A DNA stretch of 10,886 nt from an uncultured Verrucomicrobiota bacterium (GTDB lineage Bacteria > Verrucomicrobiota > Kiritimatiellia > RFP12 > UBA1067): NCBI GenBank assembly GCA_946631535.1, contig CAMPAF010000078.1, positions 1-10,886 of the forward strand, in the 5' to 3' direction. Positions 7,363 through 10,886 of the stretch are shown here, piece after piece; the first letter of the stretch is position 1; every line of letters starts with the position of its first letter. A program made the position numbers and the translations under genes. The notes under the pieces were generated by a model. It did not search any database. It was not told the origin of the DNA and saw nothing but the letters and a program-made list of their open reading frames with translations.

Positions 7363-7387
7363 AATGCGGCACGCAATCGTGTATAAT
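7359..7387 (+). promoter_or_regulatory. Strong sigma70-type promoter of fabG
   Basis: TTGAAA (7359-7364), a 17-base spacer and a perfect TATAAT (7382-7387) make this the best promoter in the window. The -35 overlaps the ygiQ stop codon. Transcription would start near 7394, leaving a leader of about 25 bases with the fabG ribosome site. Confidence 0.75.
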
Positions 7388-7418
7388 GTCCGCATCCATT
7401 TCACTGAAAGGAATAACG

Positions 7419-8183
7419 ATGAGCAAACTTGAAGGCAAGATAGCGATCGTCACGGGCGCGGCCCGCGGCATCGGACAGCAGATAGCGAAGAAGCTCGCCG
7501 CCGAAGGCGCGGACGTGGCGGTGTGCGACCTCAAGGAAGAATGGTGCGCAGAGACGGTCGGCCTCGTGGAAGGGCTTGGCCGCAAGGCGCTCGCCGTTGG
7601 CGTGAATGTTGCCGTGTCCGCCGAGGTGGACGCCTGCGTGAAGAAGGTGATAGAGACCTTCGGCAAGGTGGACATCATGGTGAACAACGCCGGCATCACG
7701 AAGGACGGCCTTTTGATGCGCATGAGCGACGAGGACTGGGACGCCGTGCTGAACGTAAACCTCAAGGGCACGTTCCTCTTCACGCGCGCAGTGGCTCGCC
7801 CGATGATGAAGAACAAGGCGGCGGACGGCACGCAGCTGGGCGGCGCCATCATCAACATCGCCTCGGTGGTGGGCATCATGGGCAACGCCGGCCAGGCCAA
7901 CTACACGGCCTCGAAGGGCGGCGTGATCGCGCTCACGAAGACCACGGCCAAGGAACTCGGCTCCCGCAACGTGCGCTGCAACGCCGTCGCGCCGGGTTTC
8001 ATCCAGTCGAAGATGACGGATGTCCTGCCAGACGACGTGAAGAAGGCCTACATGGACACGATTCCGCTCAAGCGCTTCGGCACGGCGGAGGACATCGCCA
8101 AGTGCGTGGCCTTCCTTGCGGGGCCGGACGCCGACTACATCACGGGCCAGATCATTTCCGTCAACGGCGGCATGATCGGTTGA
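7419..8183 (+). CDS. fabG: 3-oxoacyl-ACP reductase-like short-chain dehydrogenase
   Basis: The 254-residue product is a classical short-chain dehydrogenase/reductase that most resembles FabG, which reduces 3-oxoacyl-ACP to 3-hydroxyacyl-ACP in fatty acid synthesis. Motifs are TGAARGIG (12-19, nucleotide binding), NNAG (89-92), catalytic N114, S149, Y162 and K166 (YTASK), the SVVGIMGNAGQANY stretch typical of FabG, and the C-terminal TGQIISVNGGM. The second beta strand ends in Asp37 (VAVCDL), which in this superfamily normally favours NAD(H) over NADP(H). Insertion of ADGTQLGG before the catalytic serine (about 135-142) makes that loop longer than in E. coli FabG. The ATG at 7419 follows AAAGGA (7407-7412). 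An in-frame ATG at 7386 overlaps the -10 box and is rejected. No acyl carrier protein or other fab gene is adjacent, so a housekeeping role is likely but a different oxoacyl or sugar substrate cannot be excluded. Confidence 0.88.
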   Translation: MSKLEGKIAIVTGAARGIGQQIAKKLAAEGADVAVCDLKEEWCAETVGLVEGLGRKALAVGVNVAVSAEVDACVKKVIETFGKVDIMVNNAGITKDGLLMRMSDEDWDAVLNVNLKGTFLFTRAVARPMMKNKAADGTQLGGAIINIASVVGIMGNAGQANYTASKGGVIALTKTTAKELGSRNVRCNAVAPGFIQSKMTDVLPDDVKKAYMDTIPLKRFGTAEDIAKCVAFLAGPDADYITGQIISVNGGMIG

Positions 8184-8246
8184 CGGTGCGGAATCCTTTG
8201 TCGGACAAGATCCGATGCGAACGTGCCTGACATGGAAACGGCAGAC

Positions 8247-9008
8247 ATGAAAGGCATGGTATTCGACATCAAGCGCGGCGGGGTCAAGGATGGTCCTGGT
8301 CTTCGGACGAGCGTGTTCCTCAAGGGATGTCCTCTCCGCTGCGCCTGGTGCCACAACCCGGAGTCGCAGCTTCCGCAGCCGGAGACTGCCGCGGACGGTT
8401 TGGTCTGCGGGCGAATGATGTCCGTCGACGAGGTGATGGCGGAAGTCCTGCCTGACGTTCCGTTCTACTCGGCCTCTGGCGGCGGGCTGACGCTCACGGG
8501 CGGCGAGCCGCTCTCCCAGCCTGACTTCGCCATCGCGCTTGCCAAGGCCGCGAAGGCCGCAGGCATACATGTGGCGCTAGACACGAGCGGCTATGCGCCT
8601 TGGGAGACGCTGGAGCGTTTTCTTCCTGCCGTCGATCTCTTCCTATACGATGTCAAGGCAACCGATTCTGGGAAGCATCGCGAACTGACTGGCGTGGATA
8701 ACGGGCTTGTCCTTGCCAACCTGGAGCGGCTGGATGCGGCCGGCGCGCACATCTTCCTGCGTTGTCCTCTCGTGCCTGGAATCAACGACGACGAGGTTCA
8801 TCTTGCCGCAGTCGGCGACCTTGCCGAACGGCTGGCAGGCGTGGAGGAAGTCACTGTGGAGCCCTACCATCCGGTGGGGCTGGAGAAGTACAGGAAGTTC
8901 GGCAAAACGCCGCCACTCGCGCAGGCGGAGTTCCCGCCCAAGGAAAAGTGCGAGGCTTGGGCGGCGGCAATTCGCGCCCGCACGGCGAAGCGCGTCGTCG
9001 TCGCCTGA
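8247..9008 (+). CDS. Glycyl-radical enzyme activating protein (PflA-like radical SAM)
   Basis: This protein of about 253 residues should use S-adenosylmethionine and a [4Fe-4S] cluster to place a radical on a glycine of a partner enzyme, as pyruvate formate-lyase activase does. It shows the family N terminus FDIKRGGVKDGPGLRTSVFLKGC, split here as FDIKRGG (6-12), DGPGLRTSVFLKGC (15-28) and LRCAWCHNPES (30-40). The cluster cysteines are C28, C32 and C35. Later come the fY..SGGG pattern (73-80), TGGEP (84-88), YDVKATD and LRCPLVPGIND. The Cys-rich ferredoxin insertion that many non-PflA activases carry after NPES is missing; only C54 remains. In-frame starts also exist at 8223 (GTG), 8232 and 8256. 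The ATG at 8247 is preferred because GGAAA at 8234-8238 is well placed and the family normally has few residues before the first conserved block. It lies 63 bases after fabG and may be co-transcribed. No glycyl radical enzyme is in the window. Confidence 0.88.
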   Translation: MKGMVFDIKRGGVKDGPGLRTSVFLKGCPLRCAWCHNPESQLPQPETAADGLVCGRMMSVDEVMAEVLPDVPFYSASGGGLTLTGGEPLSQPDFAIALAKAAKAAGIHVALDTSGYAPWETLERFLPAVDLFLYDVKATDSGKHRELTGVDNGLVLANLERLDAAGAHIFLRCPLVPGINDDEVHLAAVGDLAERLAGVEEVTVEPYHPVGLEKYRKFGKTPPLAQAEFPPKEKCEAWAAAIRARTAKRVVVA

Positions 9009-9016
9009 AATCAGGC
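9003..9016. other. Short inverted repeat at the convergent gene junction
   Basis: GCCTGA (9003-9008) and TCAGGC (9011-9016) form a perfect inverted repeat around AA, covering the activase stop codon and most of the 13-base gap to the convergent oxidoreductase gene. It could act as a weak two-way terminator, but neither strand has a T-run after it, so function is uncertain. Confidence 0.3.
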
Positions 9017-9021
9017 AACGC

Positions 9022-10740
9022 TCACTTCCTCTTCCGCTCGATCACCTGCCCGTCCGCGAGCAGGCGGGCTCTCAGCATTGCGTAGTCCACGTCCTGCACG
9101 GACGCCTTTGCGTCGATGGCGATGGATGCCGCCGCGCCGGCGGCATGGCCGAGCGCGAAGAACGCCGGCTCCATCCGGATCGAGCCGTAGGCGATGTGCG
9201 AGGCGGAGACGCACACTGGCACTAGCAGGTTGCGGCACTCGCCGCGCTTGGGGACGATTGCGCCGTAGTCGATGGAGTATGGCTTGAGCCGCTTGCCGTC
9301 GAAGCCCTTGTGGTCCTCCACGTCGCCCTCGTTGTGGACGAATCCGTCTTTGCCGACGTAGCGGCGGCAGTTGTGCGAGTCCATGCCGTATGCGCCCATG
9401 GCCACGGGGTGCGCGACGTTTGCCGCGCCGCGGCAATGATGTTCTGTCATCACGCACTCGCCCACCATGCGGCGCGCCTCGCGCACGTAAAGCTGACGCT
9501 GCCAGCCGTCGCCGAGTCCGTCCTGGAACTCGTCCCTGCAGGTGCCCCAGCGCGAGACCTCCTTGCGGATCCATTCCGGGACGCGCGGATGGTTCGCAAG
9601 CGTCCACATCAATCCCTGCTGGTAGGCGAGGTGCGCCGTGAGGATGCGCTCGCGCTCGGCGTACGAAGCCTCCGGCCACGACCAGTTCGCGCCGACGAAG
9701 TCGCTCGCGAACGCCTGGCGGTTGTTGGTGTCCGTCTTGCGGTTCGGCATCTTGGAGTTGATCCACGGCGGGCCTTTCTGCCAGCCGGCCTTGCGGGCGT
9801 TGGGAATGCTCTCCCCGACCTCAAGCTGGCGCAGGAGCAGCTCGTAGTTCAGCTCCCGGTAGCCGTCAGGCTTGCGGAAGGGGATGCGGTTGGCCGAGAC
9901 ATCGGTCAGGCACATGCGGAAGCAGTATGCCTGTATCCTGCGGTCGCCGGATCCGTCGGGTTCGGGACAGTCCGCCTCCACGCCGGGCAGGAGACCGCTC
10001 GACGGCTCGCCTTTCACGACGTATGGGTCGACGCCTGGCCAGAACTGGTGGAATACGGCGTGCTTGCGCTGGATGCCGTTGATTGTCTCTCCGTAGACGG
10101 CGTTCGCCTCGCGGCCGACGGTGTAGGATACGCCAGCCGCCGCCATGAGGTCGCCCTCGTATGTGGCATCGACGAACATCTTGCCGCGAAAGACGCGTCC
10201 GCCTTCGGTTCGGAATTGGACGATCGTTCCGTCCTGCTTTACGACTCCGCCGTGACTGCGGTCGAGGCGTTCGCCGAGGACAACCTCGATGCCGTCGCGC
10301 GCCATCCAGCCGTTGAGGATGGCGAGGGCTGCGGACGGCTCGAACGTCCACATGGAGTCCGTGCCGAGCGTTCCTGCGCACTGGCCGTCCGGCAGGTAGT
10401 CGCTGCGCTTCTGGCGCGTCCAGTGGCGTTCGTCCTTGTACCAGTCCGCGACGGCGCGGTAGAACTCCAGCGCGATGCCTCCGAAGGCCGCCTTGTTGCC
10501 GATATCCGTCTGGCCGAGTCCGCCGGTGGTGAGTCCGCCTATGCGGTTTGACGGTTCTACTATCACCGCGCTCTTGCCGAGGCGGCGTGCCTCCACTGCG
10601 GCGGCGATTCCGCCTGGCGTGCCGCCATAGACCACGAGATCGCGCGAGACCGAAGTGCTTCCGCAGGCCGCGAGCGCCGCCAGCGCGAATGCGGCCAGGA
10701 CGCCGACTCCACGATGGCCCTTGTATTTTTTCCGTTGCAT
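9022..10740 (-). CDS. Lipoprotein FAD-dependent oxidoreductase (FAD_oxidored, PF12831 type)
   Basis: The 572-residue protein carries a lipoprotein signal: basic n-region (QRKKYKGHR), hydrophobic stretch and lipobox LAAC with Cys26 as the expected lipidated residue, so it should be membrane-anchored outside the cytoplasm. The mature part begins with an FAD-binding Rossmann motif VVYGGTPGGIAAA (36-48), an acidic residue ending the second strand (VEPS, E62) and the flavin-contacting RIGGLTTGGLG (66-76). DATYEGD (191-197), VGREA (208-212) and the C-terminal block VPVCVSASHIAYGS/IRMEP (507-525) followed by GHAAGAAA are characteristic of this family. Such proteins are common in Planctomycetes, Verrucomicrobia and Bacteroidetes, often near polysaccharide-use genes; the substrate is not known. 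The ATG at 10740 has no Shine-Dalgarno and lies six bases after a -10-like element, suggesting a leaderless message. There is no other usable start before the signal peptide. It is transcribed towards the activase gene and away from the tRNA. Confidence 0.9.
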   Translation of the reverse strand: MQRKKYKGHRGVGVLAAFALAALAACGSTSVSRDLVVYGGTPGGIAAAVEARRLGKSAVIVEPSNRIGGLTTGGLGQTDIGNKAAFGGIALEFYRAVADWYKDERHWTRQKRSDYLPDGQCAGTLGTDSMWTFEPSAALAILNGWMARDGIEVVLGERLDRSHGGVVKQDGTIVQFRTEGGRVFRGKMFVDATYEGDLMAAAGVSYTVGREANAVYGETINGIQRKHAVFHQFWPGVDPYVVKGEPSSGLLPGVEADCPEPDGSGDRRIQAYCFRMCLTDVSANRIPFRKPDGYRELNYELLLRQLEVGESIPNARKAGWQKGPPWINSKMPNRKTDTNNRQAFASDFVGANWSWPEASYAERERILTAHLAYQQGLMWTLANHPRVPEWIRKEVSRWGTCRDEFQDGLGDGWQRQLYVREARRMVGECVMTEHHCRGAANVAHPVAMGAYGMDSHNCRRYVGKDGFVHNEGDVEDHKGFDGKRLKPYSIDYGAIVPKRGECRNLLVPVCVSASHIAYGSIRMEPAFFALGHAAGAAASIAIDAKASVQDVDYAMLRARLLADGQVIERKRK

Positions 10741-10746
10741 GCAAAT

Positions 10747-10755
10747 AGTATAGCA
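10747..10755 (-). promoter_or_regulatory. Extended -10 promoter of the FAD oxidoreductase gene
   Basis: On the - strand the sequence reads TGC then TATACT (10752 down to 10747), a TGn-extended -10 box. There is no good -35 at 16-18 bases; TTGAAC (10780-10775) is 22 bases away. The expected transcription start coincides with the ATG at 10740. Confidence 0.45.
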
Positions 10756-10808
10756 AATGCCGCCGTTGCGAAATGTTCAAAATACCCCCTTGCGGGTTGG
10801 GCGGCATT
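10756..10808. repeat. Nine-base inverted repeat between the oxidoreductase and tRNA-Leu genes
   Basis: AATGCCGCC (10756-10764) and GGCGGCATT (10800-10808) are perfect inverted copies separated by 35 bases. They flank the -35-like element of the tRNA promoter and lie just upstream of the divergent oxidoreductase promoter, so they could be an operator pair or a long-range hairpin. Function is unknown. Confidence 0.5.
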
Positions 10809-10818
10809 ATGATATCAT
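10790..10818 (+). promoter_or_regulatory. Putative promoter of tRNA-Leu
   Basis: TTGCGG (10790-10795), a 17-base spacer and TATCAT (10813-10818) would start transcription near 10825, about 13 bases before the mature tRNA. The -10 lies within a perfect 12-base palindrome, TATGATATCATA (10808-10819). Confidence 0.5.
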
Positions 10819-10837
10819 ACACGCCGTTTTCACGCCT

Positions 10838-10886
10838 GCTCGGGTGGTGAAATTGGCAGACACGCATGCTTGAGGTGCATGTGGAG
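10838..10886 (+). tRNA. tRNA-Leu (anticodon GAG), 5' part only
   Basis: The 5' acceptor strand GCTCGGG is followed by TG and a D-arm (GTGAAATTGGCAGACAC) typical of leucine tRNAs. The anticodon stem CATGC/GCATG (10865-10869 and 10877-10881) encloses the loop TTGAGGT, placing GAG at 10872-10874. The gene runs off the window in the variable arm, so the acceptor 3' strand, the long variable arm and the T-arm cannot be checked. It reads CUC/CUU leucine codons. Confidence 0.92.

Noticed and set aside
8188..8213. Imperfect hairpin between fabG and the activase gene, around TTGTCGGACAA
   Set aside because: The stem needs several bulges and has no T-run, so it is not a convincing terminator or riboswitch.
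7401..8570. 389-codon antisense frame over fabG and the activase
   Set aside because: Both + strand genes have complete catalytic motifs, and the antisense product shows no family resemblance.
9310..10551. Open frame of 413 codons on the + strand opposite the FAD oxidoreductase
   Set aside because: The - strand frame carries the FAD motifs, lipobox and family blocks. The + strand translation is low-complexity Val/Ala/Arg/His-rich sequence typical of a shadow frame.

Overview
The window looks like a chromosomal stretch from a high-GC, Gram-negative bacterium of the Planctomycetes-Verrucomicrobia-Chlamydiae group. Kiritimatiellota or a related gut or anaerobic Verrucomicrobiota lineage is the best guess. 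The reasons are an HPr kinase/HPr pair in an organism with lipoprotein and exported beta-repeat proteins, a passenger-associated (PATR-type) beta-strand repeat protein without an autotransporter barrel, an AAA-ATPase-like/PD-(D/E)XK protein of the multicopy PF09820/PF08011 type, and a lipoprotein FAD-dependent oxidoreductase of a type common in this group. This placement is inferred from gene content only; no marker gene in the window settles it.

Layout. Bases 1-1543 hold a regulatory cluster on the + strand: the 3' end of a ribosome hibernation factor (hpf), HPr kinase/phosphorylase (hprK) and HPr (ptsH), with gaps of 22 and 27 bases. Two unrelated genes follow closely on the same strand: the AAA-like/nuclease-fold protein (1565-3319) and a large secreted PATR-repeat protein (3349-5538). 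A short intergenic region with a hexanucleotide repeat and a plausible promoter leads into a ygiQ-type radical SAM gene (5650-7362). A strong sigma70-type promoter overlaps the end of ygiQ and drives a fabG-type short-chain dehydrogenase (7419-8183), followed by a glycyl-radical-enzyme activase (8247-9008). Convergent to these, on the - strand, lies a lipoprotein FAD-dependent oxidoreductase (9022-10740). Upstream of it, on the + strand, the window ends inside a tRNA-Leu(GAG) gene (from 10838).

How the genes relate. HprK and HPr form a kinase/target pair: HPr has both the phosphocarrier histidine and the regulatory serine. No other phosphotransferase component is visible here, so a purely regulatory role is possible. 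The other genes look like independent units. The activase has no glycyl radical enzyme next to it in this window.

The most interesting feature is a run of nine G residues (3376-3384) at the start of the signal-peptide coding region of the secreted repeat protein. Gain or loss of one G would stop translation within a few to about 20 codons, the architecture of a phase-variable surface-protein gene. I see no CRISPR array, prophage, insertion sequence, rRNA or biosynthetic cluster, and no gene-free stretch longer than about 115 bases.
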